DNA of 64,000 nt from Prado023 sp963777855 (GTDB lineage: Bacteria > Actinomycetota > Actinomycetes > S36-B12 > CAIYMF01): contig CAVZRW010000009.1 of assembly GCA_963777855.1 (NCBI GenBank), positions 124,001 to 188,000 on the forward strand, read 5' to 3'. Numbering within the stretch: position 1 is the stretch's first letter; each line of letters starts with the position of its first letter. Below, in pieces: positions 52,474 through 62,159 of the stretch. A model generated the notes under the pieces. The model was given only the letters and a program-made list of their open reading frames with translations, did no database searches and had not been told where the DNA came from. A program made the position numbers and the translations under genes.

Positions 52474-52656
52474 ATGGGCAAGGCGATCTACGGCGTACTG
52501 GGCGGTCCTGACCCCCGGACGGTGGCCGAGCTGGCGTCGTTGCGCGCGCGTGTGCGCCAGCTCGAGGACGAGGTGGCCCAGCTGCGGGCCGCGGCCCTCG
52601 TCGAGACCGAGATCGACCTGGCGCTGCTGTCGTCCAACGAGTCCGCGCTGGTCTGA
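52474..52656 (+). CDS. Small coiled-coil protein upstream of smc
   Basis: A 60-residue protein: a conserved-looking start (MGKAIYGVLGGPDPRTVAEL), then a heptad-rich helix (LRARVRQLEDEVAQLRAAA) and a Glu/Asp C-terminus. GGAG lies 6 nt before the ATG. Not recognised beyond the coiled coil, but the position between acyP and smc and the clean ribosome-binding site argue it is real. It may act in chromosome or division functions by association; that is inference. Confidence 0.6.
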   Translation: MGKAIYGVLGGPDPRTVAELASLRARVRQLEDEVAQLRAAALVETEIDLALLSSNESALV

Positions 52657-52733
52657 GCGCCGACCCGGGCCCCGGCCCGGCGACGCACGCATGATCGAGC
52701 CCGGGCCTGCTCCGGCTGAGCACGACCATCGCG

Positions 52734-52739
52734 TAGGTT
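52734..52739 (+). promoter_or_regulatory. -10 box of smc leaderless promoter (TAGGTT)
   Basis: TAGGTT ends 7 nt before the GTG of smc. Confidence 0.5.
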
Positions 52740-52746
52740 TCGCTCC

Positions 52747-55700
52747 GTGCATCTGAAGAGCCTGACCGTCAAGGGCTTCAAGTCCTTCGCGTCCGCGACC
52801 ACCCTGGTGTTCGAGCCCGGGGTGACCTGCGTCGTGGGCCCCAACGGGTCGGGCAAGTCCAATGTCGTCGACGCGCTGGCCTGGGTGATGGGCGAGCAGG
52901 GGGCCAAGAGCCTGCGCGGCGGCAAGATGGAGGACGTCATCTTCGCCGGCACCTCCGGCCGGGCACCGCTGGGTCGCGCCGAGGTCTCGCTGACCATCGA
53001 CAACACCGACGGCGCCCTGCCGATCGACTACGCCGAGGTCACGATCACCCGCACCATGTTCCGCTCCGGCGGTTCGGAGTACGCCATCAACGGCCAGTCC
53101 GCGCGCCTGCTCGACATCCAGGAGCTGCTCTCGGACTCCGGCATCGGCCGGGAGATGCACGTCATCGTCGGCCAGGGCCAGCTCGACCAGATCCTGCACG
53201 CCACCCCTGAGGAGCGCCGAGGCTTCATCGAGGAGGCCGCCGGCGTGCTCAAGCACCGCAAGCGCAAGGAGCGCGCGGTCCGCAAGCTCGAGGCGATGTC
53301 GGCCAACCTGAACCGGGTGCAGGACCTGACCACCGAGCTGCGCCGCCAGCTGACCCCGCTGGGCAAGCAGGCCGAGGTGGCCCGGCGGGCCAACGTGATC
53401 CAGACCGACGTGCGCGATGCGGCCCTGCGCCTGCTTGCCGACGACCTGCACACCCTCTCCGAGCAGTACGCCCAGGAGATCGCCGACGAGTCCGCGGTGC
53501 GTGAGCGCCGGGCCCTGGTGGAGGCGGAGCTGGCCAACGCCCAGGCCGCGGAGGCCGTCCGGGAGGCTGCGGCCCTTGCCGACGCCCCGGCGCTGACCGC
53601 GGCGCAGGAGACCTGGTTCGCCCTCTCCAGCCTGCGCGAGCGCCTGGCCGGCACTGTGGGCATGGCCGGCGAGCGCGTGCGCAGCCTGGCCCCGGAGCCC
53701 GAGGAGGAGCGCCGCGGCCGGGCCCCCGAGGAGATGGAGGCCGAGGCGCGCACGATGCGCGGCCAGGAGGCCGAGCTCAACCGCGCCGTCGAGGACCAGA
53801 GGGCCGCGCTGAGCATGGCCGTCTCCACCCGCACCGCCGCCGAGGCGGCCCTGGCCACCGCCGAGCAGGAGCTGCGCGCTGCCGTGCGGGCAGCCGCGGA
53901 CCGCCGCGAGGGGCTGGTCCGGCTGCAGGGGCAGGTCAACGCGGCACGCTCACGCACCGAGGCCCGGGCCGGGGAGATCGAGCGGCTACGCACCCAGGCC
54001 GACGCCGCCCGGGCCCGCGCGGCCCACGCGGAGCAGGAGTTCCGGACCCTCGAGTCCTCGATCGCGGGCCTCGACGAGGGCGAGGTCGACCTCGACTCGG
54101 GCTACGAGGCCGCGCAGGCCGCGCTGGAGGCCGTGGACACGGTGATCGCGGAGCTGGTCGCGCGCGAGGCGCAGGCCGAGCGGACCAGGGCCGGGCTGGC
54201 CGCCCGCGTGGAGGCGCTGGCCCCGATGATCGCGGTCGCCGACGCGAGCGGGGAGCTGGCCTCCGGCAAGGTCGACGGGGTCTCCGGGACGTTGGCCCAG
54301 GTGCTGCGCGTCGAGCCCGGGTTCGAGGTCGCCGTCGGGGCGGCACTGGGGGCTGCGGCCGACGCCGCCCTGGCCGAGGGCACCGACGCCGCGCTTGCGG
54401 CGCTGGGCTGGCTGGCCGAGGAGGGCAGGGGCCGGGCCGCCGTCCTCGTGGGTGCCCTAGGGGCGACGGATCGGTCCGGCTGGTCGGCGCTTCCCGACGG
54501 TGCCCGGTGGGCGGTGGACCTGGTTTCCGCGGGCCCACAGGTGCAGCCGGTGCTGACCAGCCTGCTCGACCGGGTGGCCGTCGTGGACGGCTCGCTGGCC
54601 TTCGCAGCGGCCCTGGCCAGCGCGCACCCGGGGGTGCTGGTGGTGACTCGGATCGGTGAGCTGGTCGGCCGTGGGATGGTCGTCGGCGGCGCGCAGGGCG
54701 CCCCGAGCCGGATCGAGGTGACCGCCTCGCTGGAGCAGGCGCGCGAGGAGCTCGCCGAGGCCCTGCACGAGGGGGAGCGACTGCGCTTCGAGCTGGCCGG
54801 TCGGCGCACCGAGCGCCAGGCAGCCGCAGCTGTGGCTGACGAGGCGCTGGACCGCCTGCACGACTCCGACGCGCGGATGGCCGCGGTCGCCGAACAGCTG
54901 GGCAATCTGGGCCAGCAGTCGCGTTCGGCCCTCGCAGAGGCCGAGCGGATCGACCGGATGCTGGTCGCCTCCGAGCAGGCGCTGGCCTCCGACAGCGCGA
55001 CCCTGGCCGAGCTGACCGAGCGGCTCACGCTGGCCGAGACCGGTCCGCAGGACGACGCCGAGCCCTCGCCCGAGGCCCGCGACGTGGCCGCGGTGGCCGC
55101 GGAGACCGCCCGGCGTGCCGAGGTGGACGCCCGGCTGGCCGTGCGCACCAGCGAGGAGCGCGTGCGGGCCATCGCGGGGCGCGCCGAGCAGCTCGAGCGG
55201 GCCGCGGCCTCCGAGCGCGCAGCCCGCCGCCGGGCGGTCGAGCGCCGCGAGCGCCGGGCACGAGCGGCTGCCACCGCGGGTGCCGTGGCCGAGGGCGGGC
55301 GGGTCGTGCTCGCGCGTCTGGAGGTGTCCGTGGCGCAGGCGGCGCAGGCCCGCACCGCCGCCGAGCAGGCCCGCGCCGAGGCCGACGCCGAGCTCTCCGA
55401 GCTGCGTTCACGGATCCGTGCCCTGACCGCCGACCTCGACGAGCTCACCTCCACGGTGCATCGCGACGAGGTGGCCCGCGCCGAGCAGCGGCTGCGCATC
55501 GAGACCCTGCAGGCCCGTGCGCTCGGCGACTTCGGCCTGGAGCCCGAGGCCCTGCTCGCCGAGTACGGACCCGACCAGCTCGTGCCGCCCTCGCTGCGCG
55601 CCCCCGGCGACGAGATCGACCCGAACGCCCCTGAGCCGGCGCCGTACCCGTTCGTGCGCGCCGAGCAGGAACGGCGCCTGCGCACCGCGGAGAAGGCGCT

Positions 55701-56316
55701 GGCCCTGCTGGGCCGGGTCAACCCGCTGGCCCTCGAGGAGTTCGCCGCCCTGGAGGAGCGCCACCGCTTCCTGACCGAGCAGCTCGACGACCTCAAGCGC
55801 TCGCGCAAGGACCTGATGGACCTGATCCACGACGTGGACGCCCGTGTCGAGGAGGTGTTCACCGCCGCGTGGCACGACACCGCTGCGCAGTTCGAGACGA
55901 TCTTCGCCCGGCTGTTCCCCGGCGGCGAGGGCCGGCTGATCCTCACCGACCCGGAGAACATGCTCACCACCGGCATCGACGTGGAGGCCCGCCCGCCGGG
56001 CAAGAAGATCAAGCGGCTGTCGCTGCTCTCCGGCGGCGAGCGCTCGCTCACGGCGGTGGCGTTCCTCGTGGCGCTGTTCAAGGCCCGGCCGAGCCCGTTC
56101 TACGTGATGGACGAGGTCGAGGCCGCCCTCGACGACGTGAACCTGGGCCGCCTGATCGACGTGCTCGAGGAGCTGCGCGCCGACAGCCAGCTGATCGTGA
56201 TCACCCACCAGAAGCGCACGATGGAGATCGCCGACGCGCTGTACGGGGTGAGCATGCGCGGCGACGGTGTGACGCACGTGATCAGCCAGCGGCTGCGCGA
56301 GCGCGAGGCCGTCTGA
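52747..56316 (+). CDS. smc: Chromosome segregation protein SMC
   Basis: A 1189-residue condensin ATPase that organises and segregates chromosomes. The N-terminal head has VVGPNGSGKSNVVDAL (Walker A) and EGVKRK-like EEAAGVLKHRKRKERA; two long coiled-coil arms flank a hinge around residues 500-660 (SGTLAQVLRVEPGFEVAVGAAL); the C-terminal head has RLSLLSGGERSLTAVAFLVALF (signature) and PFYVMDEVEAALDDVN (Walker B). No frame break in 3.5 kb. The leaderless GTG is 7 nt after TAGGTT. scpA/scpB are not in the window. Confidence 0.97.
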   Translation: MHLKSLTVKGFKSFASATTLVFEPGVTCVVGPNGSGKSNVVDALAWVMGEQGAKSLRGGKMEDVIFAGTSGRAPLGRAEVSLTIDNTDGALPIDYAEVTITRTMFRSGGSEYAINGQSARLLDIQELLSDSGIGREMHVIVGQGQLDQILHATPEERRGFIEEAAGVLKHRKRKERAVRKLEAMSANLNRVQDLTTELRRQLTPLGKQAEVARRANVIQTDVRDAALRLLADDLHTLSEQYAQEIADESAVRERRALVEAELANAQAAEAVREAAALADAPALTAAQETWFALSSLRERLAGTVGMAGERVRSLAPEPEEERRGRAPEEMEAEARTMRGQEAELNRAVEDQRAALSMAVSTRTAAEAALATAEQELRAAVRAAADRREGLVRLQGQVNAARSRTEARAGEIERLRTQADAARARAAHAEQEFRTLESSIAGLDEGEVDLDSGYEAAQAALEAVDTVIAELVAREAQAERTRAGLAARVEALAPMIAVADASGELASGKVDGVSGTLAQVLRVEPGFEVAVGAALGAAADAALAEGTDAALAALGWLAEEGRGRAAVLVGALGATDRSGWSALPDGARWAVDLVSAGPQVQPVLTSLLDRVAVVDGSLAFAAALASAHPGVLVVTRIGELVGRGMVVGGAQGAPSRIEVTASLEQAREELAEALHEGERLRFELAGRRTERQAAAAVADEALDRLHDSDARMAAVAEQLGNLGQQSRSALAEAERIDRMLVASEQALASDSATLAELTERLTLAETGPQDDAEPSPEARDVAAVAAETARRAEVDARLAVRTSEERVRAIAGRAEQLERAAASERAARRRAVERRERRARAAATAGAVAEGGRVVLARLEVSVAQAAQARTAAEQARAEADAELSELRSRIRALTADLDELTSTVHRDEVARAEQRLRIETLQARALGDFGLEPEALLAEYGPDQLVPPSLRAPGDEIDPNAPEPAPYPFVRAEQERRLRTAEKALALLGRVNPLALEEFAALEERHRFLTEQLDDLKRSRKDLMDLIHDVDARVEEVFTAAWHDTAAQFETIFARLFPGGEGRLILTDPENMLTTGIDVEARPPGKKIKRLSLLSGGERSLTAVAFLVALFKARPSPFYVMDEVEAALDDVNLGRLIDVLEELRADSQLIVITHQKRTMEIADALYGVSMRGDGVTHVISQRLREREAV

Positions 56317-56450
56317 GGCTCGTGCACGTCGCCCGGGCGGTCGGAGTTGGTCGGCCGACGGTCACGGCCGGTGTCTGGACTCTGGGAGAATGAGCGCCAG
56401 GCAGGTGTCCACGGGCGCCTGCGATGCCCCCTCATCGATAGGCACGTGCT

Positions 56451-57600
56451 GTGGAAGACACACTCCCGTACATCCTGATCTCGGCGGCCATCGTCCTGTT
56501 GGCCGTCGTCGGCGGGGTCGCCCTCGTCCGCTCCCGCCGCGGCGCACCGCCCCAGCTCCCGCCGGGCGAGGTGACCATCCCGACCCAGGGAACGACGACC
56601 GCCCCGCCGGTGCAGATCCCGGCGCCGAGCACCCCCCTGCCCACCGGCCCGACACTGCCCGGCCTCGAGGTTCCGGCGCCCACCGCGGGACGGCTGGTGC
56701 GCCTGCGCGCGCGCCTGGCCCGCAGCCAGAGCGCCGTCGGCAAGGCCCTGCTCGCGGTGCTCTCCCGCGACGGGCTCACCGAGTCCGACTGGGACGACGT
56801 CGAGACCCTGCTGCTGCAGGCCGACCTCGGCGTCGGGCCGACCACCGAGCTCGTCGACCGGCTGCGCACGCGCGTCCGCGTCGAGGGCAGCAGCGACCCG
56901 GCGCCGGGTGCGCGCGATGCTCGGCGAGGAGCTGCTCGCCCTGGTCGACCCCACGATGGACCGCGGCCTGGCCGCCCGGCACGACGGGCGCCCCGGCGTG
57001 ATCCTGGTGGTCGGCGTGAACGGCACCGGCAAGACCACCACCACCGGCAAGCTCGCCCGGGTGCTGGTCGCCGACGGCTCGCACGTGGTGCTCGGCGCTG
57101 CCGACACCTTCCGCGCCGCCGCCGCCGACCAGCTGCAGACCTGGGGCGACCGGGTCGGCGCGACCGTCGTCCGCGGGCCGGAGGGCGGCGATCCGGCCTC
57201 CGTCGCGTTCGACGCGGTGCAAGCAGCGGCATCGAGCCGAGGCCGACGTGGTGCTGATCGACACCGCCGGCCGGCTGCACACCAAGGTCGGGCTGATGGA
57301 CGAGCTCGGCAAGGTCAAGCGGGTGATCGAGAAGCACGGCCCGGTCGACGAGGTGCTGCTGGTCCTCGACGCCACCACCGGCCAGAACGGCCTGACCCAG
57401 GCCCGGGTCTTCACCGAGGTGGTCGACGTGACCGGCATCGTGCTCACCAAGCTCGACGGCACCGCCAAGGGCGGCATCGTCGTCGCGGTCCAGCGCGAGC
57501 TGGGCGTCCCGGTCAAGCTGGTCGGGCCTCGGCGAGGGCCCGGACGACCTGGCCCCGTTCGACGCCGCGCGACTTCGTCGACGCCCTGCTCGACGCCTGA
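56451..57600 (+). CDS. ftsY: Signal recognition particle receptor FtsY
   Basis: GTPase receptor for ribosome-SRP complexes at the membrane. Four doublets break the frame: GC[GC] 56903-56904, TC[GA] 57234-57235, GG[GC] 57526-57527 and GC[CG] 57566-57567. Resolved, about 381 residues: an N-terminal membrane-targeting helix (YILISAAIVLLAVVGGVAL), an NG domain with ILVVGVNGTGKTTTTGKLA (G1), VLGAADTFRAAAADQL, VVLIDTAGRLHTKVGLMDEL (G3), TGIVLTKLDGTAKGGI (G4) and VGLGEGPDDLAPFDARDFVDALL. The N-terminal transmembrane helix is typical of actinobacterial FtsY. Follows smc, as usual. Confidence 0.93.
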
Positions 57601-57684
57601 CCGGACCCGGCCCCCGCGCTGGGCACCGGCACCTGACCCGGCCCCGCGCTGCAGCGTCCGGGTCCGCTCGGCCAGCATGGGGCC

Positions 57685-58452
57685 ATGCCCGAGGGTGACG
57701 CAGTGCGTCGGACCGCGCGACGCCTCGACGAGGCGCTGGCCGGGCAGGTGCTCGTGCGCGCCGAGCTGCGTGTTCCCCGGTATGCCACGGTCGACCTGCG
57801 TGGGCTGACCGTCCTGGCCACGCACGTGGTCGGCAAGCACCTGCTCACCCGCATGGCCGACGGCAACCGCGCCTGGACGCTGCACTCACACCTGCGGATG
57901 GACGGCTCCTGGCGCACCGGGCCGCCCGGTGGTCCGGGCGGCCCGGCGCACCAGGTGCGGGCGTGGCTGGGCGCCGAGCAGGCCCAGGCCGTCGGAGTGC
58001 ACATCCACCAGGTCGAGGTGCGACCGACCGCGCAGGAGGCGGTGTGGGTCGGCCATCTGGGCCCGGACATCCTGGCCGAGCAGTTCGACCCGGCCGAGGT
58101 GGCCACCCGGCTGGCGGCAGCGGATCGGCCGCTGGTGCAGGCCCTGCTCGACCAGCGGCTGGTCGCCGGCCTGGGCACGATGTGGGCCGCGGAGCTCGCG
58201 TGGGCCGCGCGGGCCGACCCGTTCGGGTCGACGGCGCGGGTCGAGGGGCTGGCCCCGGAACTCGCGTCGCTCCGGGCGCGCATGCAGCGGGCCGTGGTGG
58301 CGCCACCGGGCCGCCGCGAGCTCGCCGTGTTCGAGCGCGCCGGTCAGCCGTGCCGCCGGTGCGGCACCGTGCTGCGCGCCGGACGCGTGGGGCTCGCCCC
58401 GCAGCAGCGACCGACCTACTGGTGCCCGCGCTGCCAACCCTCGATGGGCTGA
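57685..58452 (+). CDS. Endonuclease VIII-like DNA glycosylase (Nei/Fpg family)
   Basis: A 255-residue Fpg/Nei-family glycosylase. It begins MPEGDAVRRTARRLDEAL with catalytic Pro2-Glu3 (PEGD is the Nei hallmark), has THVVGKHLLTRMADG and LHSHLRMDGSW, and ends in a zinc finger CRRCGTVLRAGRVGLAPQQ then YWCPRCQ. It lies 85 bp after ftsY and is the second Fpg-family enzyme in the window beside mutM; likely an Nei2 type, acting on oxidised pyrimidines. Confidence 0.85.
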   Translation: MPEGDAVRRTARRLDEALAGQVLVRAELRVPRYATVDLRGLTVLATHVVGKHLLTRMADGNRAWTLHSHLRMDGSWRTGPPGGPGGPAHQVRAWLGAEQAQAVGVHIHQVEVRPTAQEAVWVGHLGPDILAEQFDPAEVATRLAAADRPLVQALLDQRLVAGLGTMWAAELAWAARADPFGSTARVEGLAPELASLRARMQRAVVAPPGRRELAVFERAGQPCRRCGTVLRAGRVGLAPQQRPTYWCPRCQPSMG

Positions 58453-58512
58453 GGGCCGGCCCTTCCCCCAGCCGCGAGGGCCAGGCCATCGCCGAGCGTC
58501 CGCCGTCAGCGC

Positions 58513-60287
58513 TCAGCGCTGCAGCGCGGTCACGGCCGCCAGGTACCCCTCGTCGATCGGCAGCTCGGCCAGGTGCCGACGGGTCAGCGCAGCCGCAGGG
58601 GCCAGCTGCGCCACGGGGGCCATGGCCGCGAGCATCACCCAGATCGCCATCCGGGTGCCCAGCCGTCGGAACCGCAGGTCGCGCACGGCCTCGGGTGCAG
58701 CCGAGCAGTGCCGTCCAGCTCGGCCCGGTCCGCCGCCAGCGCGGCCTCGTCCCCGGGCCCCAGCCGGGCGACCAGCGCGTCGAAGAAGCCCCGCGTGCAC
58801 GCCCAGCCGTGCGCAGTCGCGCAGCACCTGGGCGCGCAGCACGTTGTGGCTGCCCTCCCAGTTCTCGTAGACGACGTTGTCGCGCAGCAGGCGGGGCAGC
58901 ACGCTGAAGGTCTCGATGGCCCCGTTGCCGCCGAGCACCTCGATGCCGCGGTTGACCGCGTCGTGGGCCAGCACCGAGGTCTGCAGCTTGTTCAGGTTGA
59001 CCGCGACCCGGAAGAACGCCGCGTCGCTGTCGCTGATCGAGCCGCGTCGATCTGCTCCTGCAAGCCGGCGAGCATCAGGGTCGAGGCCAGGCACGGCGAC
59101 GGCGTCGGCGCGGATCCACGCCAGGGTCTCGGCCACCAGCGGGAACTCGCGCGATCGGCCGGCCGAACGCGGTGCGGTGCGCGGCGTAGGTGCGGCGATC
59201 ACCCACGCCCGGCGCGCGTGCGCGGCGCAGCCGGCGGCGTTGAACAGCCGCGAGGTGGTGATCACCAGCTCCATCACGTTCCGGAACCCGTCGCGACACG
59301 CGGCCCAGCGCGGTGGCCCGCGCCCCGACGAAGTCGATCTCGCCGCTGGCCATCGACCGGGTGCCCAGCTTGTCCTTCAGCCGACGGATGCGAGAACCCG
59401 TTCAGCGTGCCGTCGGGCAGGAGGCGGGGCACCAGGAACAGCCCGAGGCCCTTCGTGCCGGTGGCCGGGTCGGCCACCCGGGCGGTCACCAGGAACACGT
59501 CGGCGTCGGCGTTGGAGCAGAACCACTTCTCGCCGCTGACCAGCCACGGGCTGCCCGGGCCGCCGTCGTGCGTCGCCGACCGGGACCGCGCGCACCGCGT
59601 TCGCGCCCACGTCCGAGCCGCCCTGCACCTCGGTGAGGAACTGCGAGGCGGTCAGGTTCGTGTCGTAGTCCGGGTCGAGCAGGCCGGGCAGGAACGCCGA
59701 CTGCTGCTCGGCGGTGCCCAGGTGCTGCAGGGTGCGGATCGCCCCGGCGTCGCAGGCCAGCGGGCAGTTGTGGCCGGCCTCGCCGGCCTGGGCGGTGAGG
59801 TAGAACAGCGTGAGGATGTAGCGATGCGGGGCGGCAGCGACCGGCCGGCGCGGTGACGTGCCCCCGGCCCGGCCGTCGACCCCGACCTCGGCGTACGCGG
59901 ACATGATGCCGGTGCCGTAGATGGCCCGGCCGGCCTCGGTATGCGCCGGGTGGTGCGCGACGCCGGCGGTGTGCCGGCCGATCCCGTCCCAGCGTCGAGC
60001 TGCGGGTGGTTGCCGCGCAGGTCGTTGGTCCGTGCGGCCCGGTCCAGCGGCCCCGCGACGGCCCGGCCGGCCGCGTGCAGGGCCTCCCGGCGCTCGCCCA
60101 GCCCGTGGTGGGTGATCAGCGCGGCCATGTCGGCGTCGTCGGCGAACAGGTCGGTGGGCTGGGCGGCCAGCCAGGCGGCCAGCGCGTCGCGACCGACGGT
60201 GGCCGCCGACTCCTGCGACGGCGTCGCCGATCCCGCGGGCGGATCTGCTGGTCGATGCACCGGGTCCGGGGTCTGCGCGGGGGTCAT
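58513..60287 (-). CDS. AidB-like acyl-CoA dehydrogenase family protein (frame disrupted)
   Basis: An acyl-CoA dehydrogenase-fold flavoprotein closest to the AidB branch. The N-terminal ~60 residues lead into RRWDGIGRHTAGVAHHPAHT-like and RYILTLFYLTAQAGEAGHNCPLACD, then FLTEVQGGSDVGANAVRAVP (flavin/substrate loop), TRSMASGEIDFVGARATALG, LNKLQTSVLAHDAVNRGIEVLGGNGAIETFSVLPRLL and NVVYENWEGSHNVLRAQVL. The frame is broken many times; doublets such as TT[CT] near 59391 and GT[GT] near 59300 and missing third bases (near 59995 and 59185) explain most. A minus-strand TACGCT ends 7 nt before the ATG at 60287. As AidB in E. coli protects DNA during alkylation, and other members act on acyl-CoA, its substrate is open. 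Confidence 0.75.
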
Positions 60288-60294
60288 GCGGCCC

Positions 60295-60300
60295 AGCGTA
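60295..60300 (-). promoter_or_regulatory. -10 box of a leaderless promoter (TACGCT)
   Basis: Minus-strand TACGCT, 7 nt before the ATG at 60287. Confidence 0.5.
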
Positions 60301-60354
60301 GACCGACCCGGAACCCGACCCCGGCAATCTGTTCGTAACGCAGGCGCCCCCAAC

Positions 60355-60370
60355 GTCATCCCCACGAAAC
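60355..60370 (+). promoter_or_regulatory. GlnR-type box upstream of amtB
   Basis: GTCAT-N6-GAAAC matches the gTnAc-n6-GaAAc half-site bound by GlnR before nitrogen genes in actinobacteria. An upstream GTAAC (60335-60339) may be part of a weaker second half-site. It lies about 90 bp before the amtB ATG. Confidence 0.6.
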
Positions 60371-60461
60371 ACGACTGGCCCGCCCGTGCAACACGCTGCA
60401 TGCACTGTTCCGGGCATGACCCCGAGCGGGGTCTCTCACGACGGAGAGGGAGTGATCGCCC

Positions 60462-61808
60462 ATGCCGGACATCAACACCGGCGACACCGCGTGGTTGCTC
60501 ATGAGTGCTGCGCTGGTCCTGCTCATGACGCCAGGCCTCGCGTTCTTCTACGGCGGCATGGTCCGCACGAAGAGCGTGCTCAACATGATGATGATGTCGT
60601 TCATCACGATCGGCATCGTGAGCATCCTCTGGGTGCTCTACGGCTACTCGATCGCCTTCGGCGACACGGGCAACGGCTTCTGGGGCGGCCTGGGTGACCT
60701 GGGCCTCGGCGAGCTGATCGGCAAGCCGGCGGCCAACGGCGGGTACTACCCGATCCCGGCCCTGGTCTTCGCGATGTTCCAGCTGATGTTCGCCATCATC
60801 ACCCCGGCGCTGATCTCGGGCGCCATCGCCGACCGCGCGAAGTTCTCGACCTGGGCGGTCTTCGTGGCCATCTGGGTGACCGTGGTCTACTTCCCGGTCG
60901 CGCACTGGGTCTTCGACTTCGGCGGCGCCGCCCTCGACGGCGTCGGTGACGGCTGGCTGGCGGGCATGGGCGTGGAGGACTTCGCCGGTGGCACCGCGGT
61001 GCACATCAACGCCGGCGCCGCGGGCCTGGCCCTGGCCATCGTGCTGGGTCGCCGCGTCGGCTGGCCCAAGACCCCGATGAAGCCGCACAGCCTGCCCCTG
61101 GTGCTGCTCGGCTCCGGCCTGCTGTACTTCGGCTGGTTCGGCTTCAACGCGGGCTCGGCGCTGGGTGCCAACCAGACCGCGGCCATCGCGTTCACCAACA
61201 CCATGGTCGCCACGGCCTCCGGCATCATCGGCTGGACCCTGCTGGAGAAGATCCGCGACGGTCACCCGACCTCGCTGGGTGCCGCCTCCGGCGCGGTGGC
61301 CGGCCTGGTCGCGGTCACCCCGGCCTGTGCGTTCATCGTCCCCTGGGCCGCAGTCGTGCTGGGCCTGCTGGTGGGCGTGCTCTGCGCCCTGGCCGTGGGC
61401 ATGAAGTACCGGTTCGGCTTCGATGACTCCCTCGACGTGGTGGGCGTCCACCTGGTCGGCGGTCTCGTCGGCTCGCTGTTCATCGGCTTCCTGGCCACCC
61501 CGAGGTCCGGCTACGGCACGGGCGTGGGGCTGTTCTACGGCGGCGGGTTCGACCTGCTGGGCAAGCAGGCCATCGGTGCCTTCTCGGTGCTGGCCTACTC
61601 GTTCGTGATCACCCTGATCCTCGGCTACGCGCTGAAGGCCGTGATGGGCTTCCGCATCGACGACGAGGACGAGGTGGCCGGCATCGACCTGGCCGAGCAC
61701 GCGGAGGGCGCCTACGAGCTGGGCAACTCCGGCGGCGGCGGGATGTTCTCCGGCAACTTCAGCGGCGGCACCATCGACACGCGCTCCAAGGAGGAGGTGA
61801 AGGCATGA
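60462..61808 (+). CDS. amtB: Ammonium transporter
   Basis: A 448-residue Amt-family ammonium channel. MTPGLAFFYGGMVRTKSVLN near the start and ADRAKFSTWAVFVAIWVTVVY carry family residues; AVHINAGAAGLALAIVLG and DSLDVVGVHLVGGLVGSLFIGF carry the conserved twin-His channel histidines. The C-terminal GlnB-interaction tail is present (GYALKAVMGFRIDDEDEVAGID). Heads an amtB-glnB-glnD operon with a GlnR box upstream, and overlaps glnB by ATGA. Confidence 0.95.
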   Translation: MPDINTGDTAWLLMSAALVLLMTPGLAFFYGGMVRTKSVLNMMMMSFITIGIVSILWVLYGYSIAFGDTGNGFWGGLGDLGLGELIGKPAANGGYYPIPALVFAMFQLMFAIITPALISGAIADRAKFSTWAVFVAIWVTVVYFPVAHWVFDFGGAALDGVGDGWLAGMGVEDFAGGTAVHINAGAAGLALAIVLGRRVGWPKTPMKPHSLPLVLLGSGLLYFGWFGFNAGSALGANQTAAIAFTNTMVATASGIIGWTLLEKIRDGHPTSLGAASGAVAGLVAVTPACAFIVPWAAVVLGLLVGVLCALAVGMKYRFGFDDSLDVVGVHLVGGLVGSLFIGFLATPRSGYGTGVGLFYGGGFDLLGKQAIGAFSVLAYSFVITLILGYALKAVMGFRIDDEDEVAGIDLAEHAEGAYELGNSGGGGMFSGNFSGGTIDTRSKEEVKA

Positions 61809-62143
61809 AGCTCATCACCGCGATCATCAAGCCCTTCAAGCTCGAGGACGTCAAGAACGCCCTGGAGGCCTACGGGATCCACGGCCTGACCATCTCGGAG
61901 GCCAGCGGCTACGGCCGTCAGCGCGGCCACACCGAGGTCTACCGGGGGGCGGAGTACACCGTCGACCTGGTGCCGAAGGTGCGCATCGAGGTGCTGGTCG
62001 AGGATGACGACGCCACCGGCGTGGTCGACGTGATCACCAAGAGCGCCCAGACGGGCCGGATCGGCGACGGGAAGGTGTGGATCATCCCGGTCGACTCCGT
62101 CGTGCGGGTCCGCACCGGCGAGCGCGGCCCGGCCGCTCTCTAG
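61805..62143 (+). CDS. glnB: Nitrogen regulatory protein P-II
   Basis: A 112-residue PII signal protein, called GlnK in actinobacteria. The T-loop YRGAEYTVDLVPK holds the modifiable Tyr51; the signature TKSAQTGRIGDGKVWI follows. It binds ATP/ADP and 2-oxoglutarate and gates AmtB; in actinobacteria Tyr51 is adenylylated by the GlnD encoded next. Coupled to amtB; a strong terminator follows 16 bp later, so part of transcription may stop before glnD. Confidence 0.95.
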   Translation: MKLITAIIKPFKLEDVKNALEAYGIHGLTISEASGYGRQRGHTEVYRGAEYTVDLVPKVRIEVLVEDDDATGVVDVITKSAQTGRIGDGKVWIIPVDSVVRVRTGERGPAAL

Positions 62144-62159
62144 GCCGGCAGGCACCCCA

